Origin: a virus
DNA: 46,898 nt
Reading direction: 5' to 3' (one strand)
Virus record (IMG/VR): IMGVR_UViG_3300032236_000515
Location: 1-46,898 of that record
Shown here: positions 38,113 through 43,746 of the stretch, piece by piece
Position numbering within the stretch: position 1 is the first letter of the stretch
Layout: every line of letters begins with the position of its first letter
The notes under the pieces: generated by a model
Told to the model about the DNA's origin: nothing
Seen by the model: the letters and a program-made list of their open reading frames with translations, nothing else
Database searches by the model: none
Translations under genes and position numbers: made by a program

Positions 38113-38390
38113 TACTTATCTTTCTTATCAGTAGATTTACCATCAGAATCGACACCCTTGATGGCTAGGGTTTGGCGGAAGGCGGCGTTGATTTCATCTT
38201 CAGTCAACTTGCCGTCTTCAAGGAAAGCGATAGCCAAAAGTTCGATGACCTTGGCAACAGCCAACAGACCACCAACACAGGCAGAAATGTATGGGTTAAC
38301 GCCAACGAGCGCACCAGCACCAATAGTGCCGAGCACGGAGGCTACGAAGGTCGCAAAGATGCGAAGAAGTACGTTTTTAAAGAGTTTCAT
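38112..38390 (-). CDS. Membrane protein, holin-like
   Basis: A 92-residue protein with two hydrophobic helices ('IFATFVASVLGTIGAGALVG' and 'SACVGGLLAVAKVIELLAIA') and a charged C-terminus, the layout of small phage holins. Its stop overlaps the start of the secreted PA14 protein by one base, so the two are coupled. Function is inferred. Confidence 0.6.
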   Translation of the reverse strand: MKLFKNVLLRIFATFVASVLGTIGAGALVGVNPYISACVGGLLAVAKVIELLAIAFLEDGKLTEDEINAAFRQTLAIKGVDSDGKSTDKKDK

Positions 38391-38682
38391 GAGGACACCT
38401 AATCAGAGGGATTAAGTCCAGGTTGTGGCAGGTATTAGGCGTCGAAGTTCTTAAGGTGTATCTAGGATAGCCGATTTCGCTCTGCTTTGAGTTCCATAAC
38501 GTGTGACACTCATCTTCCTTTGGCTCTTAAGGAGGTTTCTTGGTCTCCGCAAGTGCAAGTGTTCACTTTTACGCATATGGAATGGTCTCAACAGCATCTC
38601 CTTATTTAAGGAGGGTGGTGCCCACTAAGGACACCACCCCATTACCTTGTCGGGTGTCCGAACCGCTGCACGAGCGGCTGGT
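38391..38682 (-). other. 292-base intergenic region with hairpins
   Basis: No convincing gene. On the minus strand two adjacent inverted repeats follow the gene stopping at 38683: GGGTGGTG/CACCACCC (38613-38620 with 38632-38639) and CTCCTTA/TAAGGAG (38598-38604 with 38607-38613). Together they may act as a terminator or processing site. A 20-codon frame (ATG near 38510) is too short to support. Promoters for the lysis block would be expected here, but I cannot identify one with confidence. Confidence 0.45.
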
Positions 38683-39018
38683 CTAAGAAGCAGCAGTTCC
38701 ACCCTGGGACATGCCCGAAGTAGGTGCTGCATCGTCCGTATCAGCGCCCGATGGACCGCCACCGACTTTCTCCGTGCTTTCTTCGCTCGGAGTACCAATC
38801 GGCACACCAGTCTGGGTGCTCACACCGCCAAAGTCTGTCTGCCCTGCAACCATGCCAGGATAAGCGTTCCAGTAATAGCCATAGCCTGCATACCCGTAGA
38901 TAGGGTCTCCAACGCCCATAACGCTGTAGGAGCCTCTAGGACGGATACGTCCTCTAGGACCACCAAACATGCCTGTTTCGGGCTGTGGGAACTGTTCTGA
39001 CGATAATGGTTGACTCAT
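38683..39018 (-). CDS. Gly/Tyr-rich hypothetical protein
   Basis: The start at 39018 (TAATG overlap with the preceding stop) is preferred over one 12 bases upstream. The 111-residue product has 'GGPRGRIRPRGSYSVMGVGD' and 'IYGYAGYGYYWNAYPGM', then a disordered Ser/Gly/Thr tail. Unrecognised; probably a virion or membrane-associated protein, without direct evidence. Confidence 0.5.
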   Translation of the reverse strand: MSQPLSSEQFPQPETGMFGGPRGRIRPRGSYSVMGVGDPIYGYAGYGYYWNAYPGMVAGQTDFGGVSTQTGVPIGTPSEESTEKVGGGPSGADTDDAAPTSGMSQGGTAAS

Positions 39019-39248
39019 TAGGAGCCCCAACCTGTCTGACCAATATCAGGGTTGTTTCCGCTGTCGCTCTTAGAGCCTTCAAACTTCATGTCCGAAGAAC
39101 TCGAGCCATCAAACTTGCTATCTTCTGCGGCAGAGCCCGAACGGCTGTATGCGGCGTTATTGTCAGTCCACTGACGTGGGTCAGTCTCAGAGCCCTCATT
39201 CATAGAGCCTGCGCCCTGAATCTGCTTACTGCAGCAATCTAGACACAT
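39018..39248 (-). CDS. Small Ser/Gly/Asp-rich protein with N-terminal Cys cluster
   Basis: A 76-residue protein beginning MCLDCCSKQIQG, three Cys in the first six residues, followed by disordered acidic and Ser-rich sequence. Coupled on both sides by one base. Function unknown. Confidence 0.5.
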   Translation of the reverse strand: MCLDCCSKQIQGAGSMNEGSETDPRQWTDNNAAYSRSGSAAEDSKFDGSSSSDMKFEGSKSDSGNNPDIGQTGWGS

Positions 39249-39712
39249 TACTTAACTCCCTTGGCGTCAATGCCCAACTTCTCGAACATCTTACGATTCT
39301 TCTTCTTATCGTCGTAGGCTTTATCTACGTCAAACTTAGGGAGCACATCTTCCTCAAGGAGATTACGCTTCACCTTCTTATCCTTATCCGTGTTATCGGT
39401 AGGGCGCATAACTAGCGCATCATAAGGAACATTGTTCTTCTGCAACCAAATCTTGGTCTCAGGGCGGTAATGTGCTGAACGAGCAGTCAGAATGACCACA
39501 TTCTTGCCATCATCCTTAGCATCCTGCATCTTCTGTAGGATGTCCTCATTGACGCCTACATTCAAAGCCTCTTTAGCAAAGTCTTCATTGCGGTGCTTGT
39601 GATGCTTCTCATACTTCATGTTGTCAGCAATCGTGCCATCCAAGTCAAATACGACAGTCTCAGCCCGCTTATGTAGGGGCTTCTGCAACTCGAAGTCGTT
39701 GTTCTTAGACAT
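39248..39712 (-). CDS. HAD-family phosphatase, PNK 3'-phosphatase-like
   Basis: A 154-residue protein. The HAD motif I 'VVFDLDGTIAD' gives catalytic D23 and D25; 'VVILTARSAHYRPETKIWLQ' is motif II, and 'VPYDALVMRPTDN' with a following Lys-rich stretch and 'DVDKAYDDKKKNRKMFEKLG' (motif IV region) match the phosphatase domain of T4-type polynucleotide kinase. No kinase domain is attached. It may repair 3'-phosphate ends in nucleic acid. It is the gene after a terminator at 39726-39755. Confidence 0.78.
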   Translation of the reverse strand: MSKNNDFELQKPLHKRAETVVFDLDGTIADNMKYEKHHKHRNEDFAKEALNVGVNEDILQKMQDAKDDGKNVVILTARSAHYRPETKIWLQKNNVPYDALVMRPTDNTDKDKKVKRNLLEEDVLPKFDVDKAYDDKKKNRKMFEKLGIDAKGVK

Positions 39713-39725
39713 ACACCAAGTATGA

Positions 39726-39755
39726 CAAAAGGCTTGAACATTGTCTGCTCAAGCC
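39726..39755 (-). terminator. Terminator after the FmdB-like gene
   Basis: A 7-bp stem GGCTTGA/TCAAGCC with an 11-base loop; the minus-strand transcript continues TTTTG directly after the stem. It lies 8 bases past the stop of the upstream gene. Confidence 0.7.
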
Positions 39756-39762
39756 TTCTGCT

Positions 39763-39930
39763 TTATTGGTGACCCCAACCGTTCCCCCGAAACTGAACTG
39801 CAGGAGCCGAAAACGACTTCCTACACTCAGACTGGCACTTAGGGCACAGAATCGTGGGAGTTTCACTGATTGGATGAGAGATACTCACTATCTCTTCACA
39901 CTTAGGACACTTGTAGTCGTAGAGCGCCAT
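39763..39930 (-). CDS. FmdB-type zinc ribbon protein
   Basis: A 55-residue frame with start overlapping the preceding stop (TAATG). It starts MALYDYKCPKCEEIVSISHP and has the second pair 'CPKCQSECRKSF', then 'APAVQFRGNGWG', the signature of the FmdB family of small zinc ribbons (CxxC ... CxxC ... F-x-G-x-G-W). Putative regulatory or nucleic-acid-binding role; in phages its function is unclear. Confidence 0.75.
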   Translation of the reverse strand: MALYDYKCPKCEEIVSISHPISETPTILCPKCQSECRKSFSAPAVQFRGNGWGHQ

Positions 39931-40229
39931 TACTCCTCCAACTTCTCAAGAATCACCTTGTCAATCTCAGTGAAATACACTTCACCAATACGATTGATTT
40001 CCGACACGTAATAGTCACGAGCCTTCAACAAGAACTCAGACACCTCATCACGTCGAGCAGACATCTTCTGCTGAACCTCAGCATAGACGTCATCACTCAG
40101 TTCATTACGAAACGCCTCAATAGTAGCCTCAGCGTTATCAATCTCTTGAACCAGAGCGGCAGCCTTCAGTTGGGCTTTCTGCCAGTTATTGGCTGCGTGA
40201 ATAGCGTCTTTCTGCTTCTTTTTACTCAT
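39930..40229 (-). CDS. Hypothetical helical protein
   Basis: A 99-residue, charged, alpha-helical protein ('QKAQLKAAALVQEIDNAEAT', 'FRNELSDDVYAEVQQKM'). No recognised family. It lies 23 bases downstream of the tRNA, in the same direction. Confidence 0.5.
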   Translation of the reverse strand: MSKKKQKDAIHAANNWQKAQLKAAALVQEIDNAEATIEAFRNELSDDVYAEVQQKMSARRDEVSEFLLKARDYYVSEINRIGEVYFTEIDKVILEKLEE

Positions 40230-40252
40230 GATGCTCCTTATTGTGTGAGTAG

Positions 40253-40323
40253 AGCCCCGAGCAGGAATCGAACCCGCCTCATCTGATTACAAAACAGAAG
40301 TTTTACCAATAAACTATCAGGGC
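40253..40323 (-). tRNA. tRNA-Thr (anticodon UGU)
   Basis: The 71-base minus-strand sequence folds as a cloverleaf: acceptor stem GCCCTGA/TCGGGGC (one G-U), D stem GTTT/AAAC with a GG-containing loop, anticodon stem TCTGT/TCAGA around TTTGTAA, and T arm GCGGG-TTCGAAT-CCTGC. The anticodon at position 34-36 is TGT, reading ACA. No CCA is encoded. The anticodon stem has a U-U at its base pair next to the loop. Confidence 0.87.
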
Positions 40324-40332
40324 AATGCACGA

Positions 40333-40365
40333 GGCACGGATTGGCTGTACATACCTCACCGTGCC
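40333..40365 (-). other. Hairpin 5' of the tRNA
   Basis: A perfect 7-bp GGCACGG/CCGTGCC stem with a 19-base loop lies 10 bases before the tRNA start. There is no T-run; it might be a processing signal or the end of the Hsp20 transcript. A sequence GGTATGTAC in its loop also occurs in the Hsp20 leader. Confidence 0.4.
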
Positions 40366-40453
40366 CCTAGAGACTCTCACTCTTAGTCCAAACCCCCCAT
40401 GAGATTTTGCTATCATGGCACCGATTTGGTCAGTAGATTACTCTAACACAACT

Positions 40454-40987
40454 TTAGTTGATGTCGATAATCTTCGGCTTCTTTTCTTCAGGAAGTTCCT
40501 TGTTGAACTGGATGGTGAGCATACCGTTTTCCAATACGGCGTTGGTGATGTGCCAATAGTCAGCGACAGCCAACTCCAACTTGAAATCACGGGTAGCAAT
40601 GCCCTGATAGAGTACGTTGCCACGCTGCTTGTCTTCCTGGCGACCCTCAATGGTGATGATAGAGTCCTGCAGCGAAATAGTGAGTTCTTCTTTGGTAAAG
40701 CCAGCAACCGCTACGTTCAGCAGGTTAACGTCCCCATCTTCCAATGCCACAATGTCGTATGGAGGATAGGAGGGCTTGTTGTTGGTGACTGCTCGCAACT
40801 GCTCAAGAAGAGGGGACCAGCCAATAGAAAGGCGGTCTAGGCGAGGGAAAAGGTCAGCGATAGTAATGACCTTGGCGGGAGTTGGGGGAGTCTTTTGTCC
40901 CCAGGGCTCGTGAGGGCTAATGTGCTGCTTTGCACGTTCTTTGTACTGATTTGTACGGTCTTTGTCGAACTGTTCGTATAGTTCCAT
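40454..40987 (-). CDS. Hsp20 / alpha-crystallin small heat shock protein
   Basis: The start at 40987 has an AAGGAG ribosome binding site; an upstream ATG 102 bases back is unlikely. The 177-residue protein has the alpha-crystallin domain from about residue 70: 'YDIVALEDGDVNLLNVAVAG' followed by 'FTKEELTISLQDSIITIEGR', then 'IATRDFKLELAVADYW' and 'VLENGMLTIQFNKELPEEKK' and a C-terminal I-x-I-type end 'KIIDIN'. It is an ATP-independent chaperone, known from T4-like cyanophages. It is preceded by a consensus promoter and a hairpin over its ribosome binding site. Confidence 0.88.
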   Translation of the reverse strand: MELYEQFDKDRTNQYKERAKQHISPHEPWGQKTPPTPAKVITIADLFPRLDRLSIGWSPLLEQLRAVTNNKPSYPPYDIVALEDGDVNLLNVAVAGFTKEELTISLQDSIITIEGRQEDKQRGNVLYQGIATRDFKLELAVADYWHITNAVLENGMLTIQFNKELPEEKKPKIIDIN

Positions 40988-41009
40988 TGTTGTCTCCTTA
41001 GACGACAAC
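40985..41009 (-). promoter_or_regulatory. Candidate RNA thermometer hairpin at Hsp20 RBS
   Basis: On the minus strand GTTGTC (41009-41004) and GACAAC (40994-40989) pair perfectly, enclosing TCTAAGGA. The AAGGAG ribosome binding site is partly inside the loop and partly in the stem, with the ATG two bases beyond. Melting of a short stem at heat could expose the site. Structure is visible; temperature control is inferred. Confidence 0.45.
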
Positions 41010-41128
41010 TGTGCTTTAGGTAGAGAATCCCGTGCCAGGGTACATACCTGCCCAGCGGTCTTGCGGTTCTCTTTTACTGCCCGTAGCACAGTATTTATTT
41101 ATGACGCCCGATTGGCACGTCTAAGAAG

Positions 41129-41159
41129 ATTATAGCAGATTATTTTCTGCCTTTGTCAA
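41129..41159 (-). promoter_or_regulatory. Sigma70-type promoter for Hsp20
   Basis: Perfect -35 TTGACA (41159-41154) and -10 TATAAT (41134-41129) with a 19-base spacer. It overlaps the last codons of the gene at 41140 and would start transcription near 41122, giving a leader of about 135 bases to the Hsp20 start. Confidence 0.75.
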
Positions 41160-41469
41160 CTATTTCCCCATGTTCAAAAGAGATTGGTTCAGGGTTTACA
41201 TAAAACGCTGATTCACGTCCTTCTAAACTTTTTTTACGCCAAACACCTTTAGGTTGAGCAGCAAACTTTACAAGAACGTGAGTTGGTTCTGAGTAAACAT
41301 CTTGGGAAGTTGGGGATGCATTTCGCCTAGGTTTAAAAAATCCAGCAGACTGGGCTTCATCGTATTCCCCTTGGTGCATCCAACGGTACATAGGTTGGTC
41401 ACCGCCCTCGTACAATGGGTGGTCAAACTTTCCTGCACCACCATTGAACTCTGCATTACTTCTAGTCAT
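41140..41469 (-). CDS. Tagged effector-like protein, MTRSNAEF leader, possibly ART-like
   Basis: The ATG at 41469 is chosen because the product then begins MTRSNAEFNGG, the same leader as neighbouring genes, and the first 20 bases equal those of the genes starting at 43115 and 43420. The 109-residue product continues 'MYRWMHQGEYDEAQSAGFFK', which resembles the Y-R-x(5)-E-x(6)-G region of some ADP-ribosyltransferase-like toxins, but a full catalytic set is not seen. A longer start at 41517 would add a hydrophobic stretch without a ribosome binding site. Confidence 0.55.
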   Translation of the reverse strand: MTRSNAEFNGGAGKFDHPLYEGGDQPMYRWMHQGEYDEAQSAGFFKPRRNASPTSQDVYSEPTHVLVKFAAQPKGVWRKKSLEGRESAFYVNPEPISFEHGEIVDKGRK

Positions 41470-41480
41470 AGATAAAAGAA

Positions 41481-41569
41481 TAACAGACAAAGAACCAAAG
41501 TAGAAGACATAGCGCATATGAATAGGATTATCTTGTGGGATAACTCTGCCCTTGGTTCTTTGCCTGTTA
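41481..41569. repeat. 18-bp inverted repeat flanking leader region
   Basis: Bases 41481-41498 and 41552-41569 are reverse complements with one mismatch (a G-U in minus-strand RNA), separated by 53 bases. They lie just upstream of the tagged gene starting at 41469. Confidence 0.8.
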
Positions 41570-41651
41570 GTTTCTGAAAAGAAAATCGCAAAGATTTTTA
41601 TTTAGTTGTATTTTGTTTCTTGTATCTCAGTGCGTCTCCGAGTACAAGTAC

Positions 41652-41680
41652 ATACAAACACACTTTTTAAAACATGTCAA
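41652..41680 (-). promoter_or_regulatory. Candidate promoter upstream of 41469 gene
   Basis: TTGACA (41680-41675) and TTGTAT (41657-41652) with a 17-base spacer in the AT-rich 175-base gap. The -35 is consensus, the -10 matches poorly. The gap otherwise holds the inverted repeat at 41481-41569 and no gene. Confidence 0.3.
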
Positions 41681-41693
41681 ATGTTTTTCAACA

Positions 41694-41999
41694 TTATTTT
41701 TCAACAGAGTTTGCCCAGGCTGCACCCTCAGCAGTTTTAACTGCACTATGCACTGGGGCGACGATACCTGTACTGTTTGCTAACGCAATAGCGTGCCTAT
41801 ACATGCCTGTGGCTACACCTTTGCGGCGATGTTCTTTATCTACTGAAATGTCTTCAATATTGCCGCTGTTTCTATTCCAGCGCAGATATGAGATGGATTC
41901 CCCAGTTTTAGGGTGTACTGCTTCTATTTCGTGGGATGTGGGGTGCGTGTTGTAGTACTTGTAGGTAATCCCATGGAAGTCTGCGTGATTGGCTGGCAT
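41694..41999 (-). CDS. GNAT acetyltransferase-like protein with ADF leader
   Basis: A 101-residue protein starting MPANHADFHGIT. Residues 36-70, 'ISYLRWNRNSGNIEDISVDK' followed by 'EHRRKGVATGMYRHAIAL', contain the acetyl-CoA pyrophosphate-binding R-R-x-G-x-A motif of GNAT enzymes; 'VHSAVKTAEGAAWANSV' near the end is the usual last helix of phage GNATs. It would transfer an acetyl group to an unknown amine. Short for the family, so the N-terminal strands may be reduced. Confidence 0.65.
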   Translation of the reverse strand: MPANHADFHGITYKYYNTHPTSHEIEAVHPKTGESISYLRWNRNSGNIEDISVDKEHRRKGVATGMYRHAIALANSTGIVAPVHSAVKTAEGAAWANSVEK

Positions 42000-42367
42000 T
42001 ATTTGACCCTTGCCGCAAACTCTTTGCCCTCAGGCGTGTACCTTCCAGAATGGACGGGGTTCAATCCCTGCTGCTTAGCCCACTGAAACATGGCATTACC
42101 TATTCCTTGAAGATGATACTTAGTCTGAATCCAACGAATGGGTCTAGCGCCTTTAGGGAACTGCATACCATCTCTACGTGCTGAGTTATCACCATGCCAG
42201 GGTTCATCAAGAACCATGGAGCCCACCTGTCCGTGAATAGGGTGGGTTGCTCGTACTACGCTAACTCCTTTTACCCATCCTGCGGGGCTTTCATCATGGC
42301 TGAACGTTAACTCGCCAAGATTGACTTGAGGGTCATCAGCATGAAAATCTGCGGTATTAGCGCCCAC
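41999..42367 (-). CDS. Second GNAT-like protein with MGANTADF leader (GTG start)
   Basis: A GTG start at 42367 (overlapping the previous TAG as TAGTG) gives a 122-residue product beginning MGANTADFHADD. Its C-terminal half, 'IRWIQTKYHLQGIGNAMFQW' then 'LNPVHSGRYTPEGKEFAARV', resembles the acetyl-CoA site (Q-G-I-G) and final helix of GNATs, and shares the H-S-x(3)-T-x-x-G pattern with the downstream gene. Catalytic ability is uncertain. Confidence 0.55.
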   Translation of the reverse strand: MGANTADFHADDPQVNLGELTFSHDESPAGWVKGVSVVRATHPIHGQVGSMVLDEPWHGDNSARRDGMQFPKGARPIRWIQTKYHLQGIGNAMFQWAKQQGLNPVHSGRYTPEGKEFAARVK

Positions 42368-42777
42368 TAGGCTGTTCCCTCGAAGCGTTTATCTGTAGGT
42401 CTCCAACCATCTGGAGTCACGTGCTCTACTTTGTAGACATGAACAGGTGAACCCGCACGAACAGTTGCTTCTTCTTCATGTGATTCTTCTGGGGGGAGAA
42501 TGTCGTGACGACCAGCAAGTTCATCCCACTCATCAGTGTAAGGTTTGACTACGTTGTCCTTGTGAACATAGCCGTGTAGGAGCACTCCACTCGGCTCTAC
42601 TCCCTGCTCATTGGCATAGTCTTCATCTGCAGCAAAACGTTCGGCAATCCTCTGGTCTGTGCTCCAGTGAATACCCAGTTCCTTGGGGTGCAACTCGTCT
42701 GGATGGGTTAAATCAAGTCCACGCCAAACAGCGATATGGTCTTTAAACTGTGGACCAAAGTTTTCTGGACTAGTCAT
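42367..42777 (-). CDS. ADP-ribosyltransferase-like protein (R-S-E type)
   Basis: The ATG at 42777 overlaps the preceding stop (TAATG) and is preferred to one 15 bases upstream. The 136-residue product has 'VWRGLDLT' (R19), 'LGIHWSTDQRIAERFA' (H-W-S-T, residues 37-40) and 'HEEEATVRAGSPVHVYKV' (E101-x-E103). This is the order R ... S-T ... E-x-E of arginine-type ADP-ribosyltransferases. It lacks the A-[DE]-F leader, having MTSPENF instead. NAD use and target are inferred. Confidence 0.6.
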   Translation of the reverse strand: MTSPENFGPQFKDHIAVWRGLDLTHPDELHPKELGIHWSTDQRIAERFAADEDYANEQGVEPSGVLLHGYVHKDNVVKPYTDEWDELAGRHDILPPEESHEEEATVRAGSPVHVYKVEHVTPDGWRPTDKRFEGTA

Positions 42778-43115
42778 TACTGCATCCTCCAATGGCGTAC
42801 AGGGACAGGAACTCCAGGGCGAGTCTGTGTAAGCAGACGTACACGATGGTTACCATCCGAAATAGTGGGGCGACCCCCATTTTTTGGGTATTCAATAGTT
42901 ATGGGAGTAACTTCTGGCTTACGGAAGCGAGTGTCTACATGGTTAGGGTCGTAGCCTTTAGCGAGAGACTCTCTAAGACCAGAGTGCTTGTTTTCTCTGT
43001 CTAGGTCGTATTCGCTGCCTTCATAGTCTGCTACGTCGAGTATTTCGGCAGGAGTCATCATGGTTATGCTGTTGTGTTCAGGTATCCCACGGAAGTCTGC
43101 ATTACTTCTAGTCAT
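42777..43115 (-). CDS. ParB/sulfiredoxin-like fold protein with MTRSNADF leader
   Basis: A 112-residue protein starting MTRSNADFRGIP. Residues 60-110 include 'DTRFRKPEVTPITIEYPKNG', 'GRPTISDGNHRVRLLTQTRP' and 'VPVPVRHW': the D-G-N-H-R motif is the nucleotide-binding/catalytic signature of ParB- and sulfiredoxin-like domains (ATPase or nuclease). Without the rest of a ParB there is no evidence of partition function. Confidence 0.6.
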   Translation of the reverse strand: MTRSNADFRGIPEHNSITMMTPAEILDVADYEGSEYDLDRENKHSGLRESLAKGYDPNHVDTRFRKPEVTPITIEYPKNGGRPTISDGNHRVRLLTQTRPGVPVPVRHWRMQ

Positions 43116-43420
43116 TTCATGCTCCTACGGATTTGGTCCATCTTGTATTTAGCATTTGGGTCAGCCTGAATCTCGCCCCACATTTTACGGGCTTGATTGA
43201 TGTGCTTCTTAGGGGCAGTTTTCCAACGCCAAGCGTAACTATCTTTTTCGTTGTCATTCTCAGGGGTGACAATAGACCAACGATTCGGGTCATCAGGCAA
43301 AACATTGCCCTTGTCGTCTGTAGCGTGACCTGAAGGGGTGGTAACGATTTTGAAGGCTTTACCATGCCAAGTATCGAAATCTATGTGACCGCCGTGGAAG
43401 TCTGCATTACTTCTAGTCAT
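43112..43420 (-). CDS. Tagged protein MTRSNADF, unknown domain
   Basis: A 102-residue protein starting MTRSNADFHGGHI. The remainder, with 'WHGKAFKIVTTPSGHATDDK' and 'RWSIVTPENDNEKDSYAWRW', is not recognised. It shares its first 26 bases almost exactly with the gene starting at 43115 (into the ninth codon). It overlaps its neighbours by a few bases. Confidence 0.55.
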   Translation of the reverse strand: MTRSNADFHGGHIDFDTWHGKAFKIVTTPSGHATDDKGNVLPDDPNRWSIVTPENDNEKDSYAWRWKTAPKKHINQARKMWGEIQADPNAKYKMDQIRRSMK

Positions 43421-43746
43421 TACTTGACCTGCCTTACAACATGAAAACCTTTTTTAGAAGAAACCTTTTTACCTTCGGTAACCACTGACTCATCTCCTTC
43501 TATTGGAGATACTTCGTACACATACGACGGATTAGGTGGAGCGTCTACTGCTCGTGTCCTGTTGGCTCTAATGTCACCGATTTCGGCAGCATAATCAGCA
43601 TCAGGAGTAGCCCACGCTTTATCGTTGTCGTAGTATTTGGGTTTGCCTAAAGCAGTTGCTGGAAGGATTACGTCGCCAGGTTTTAGGGCTGCGCCTGTGC
43701 CATGGAAAAGAATCTGATTTCGGAAGTCTGCATTATTAGCGCCCAT
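43420..43746 (-). CDS. Arr-like ADP-ribosyltransferase with MGANNADF leader
   Basis: A 108-residue protein starting MGANNADFRNQ. 'ILFHGTGAALKPGDVILPAT', with the H-G-T (15-17) and G-D pair, followed by 'WATPDADYAAEIGD' and 'PSYVYEVSPIEGDESVVT', follows the layout of the rifampicin ADP-ribosyltransferase (Arr) family. The Arr catalytic Tyr is not clearly kept (Trp-Ala-Thr here). Whether it modifies rifamycins or another target cannot be read from the sequence. Confidence 0.65.
   Translation of the reverse strand: MGANNADFRNQILFHGTGAALKPGDVILPATALGKPKYYDNDKAWATPDADYAAEIGDIRANRTRAVDAPPNPSYVYEVSPIEGDESVVTEGKKVSSKKGFHVVRQVK

Noticed and set aside
38500-38520. Short frame MSVTRYG... in the 38391-38682 gap
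   Set aside because: Only 20 codons, with a poorly placed ribosome binding site and no coupling to neighbours.
40253-40323. tRNA gene as a prophage attachment site
   Set aside because: No integrase and no repeat of the tRNA end were found in the window; a phage-encoded tRNA is the simpler reading.
41470-41517. An upstream start giving a hydrophobic, signal-peptide-like N-terminus to the tagged gene at 41469
   Set aside because: The leader MTRSNAEF and its DNA match neighbouring genes exactly at the start codon, and no ribosome binding site precedes the upstream ATG. The region also carries the inverted repeat.
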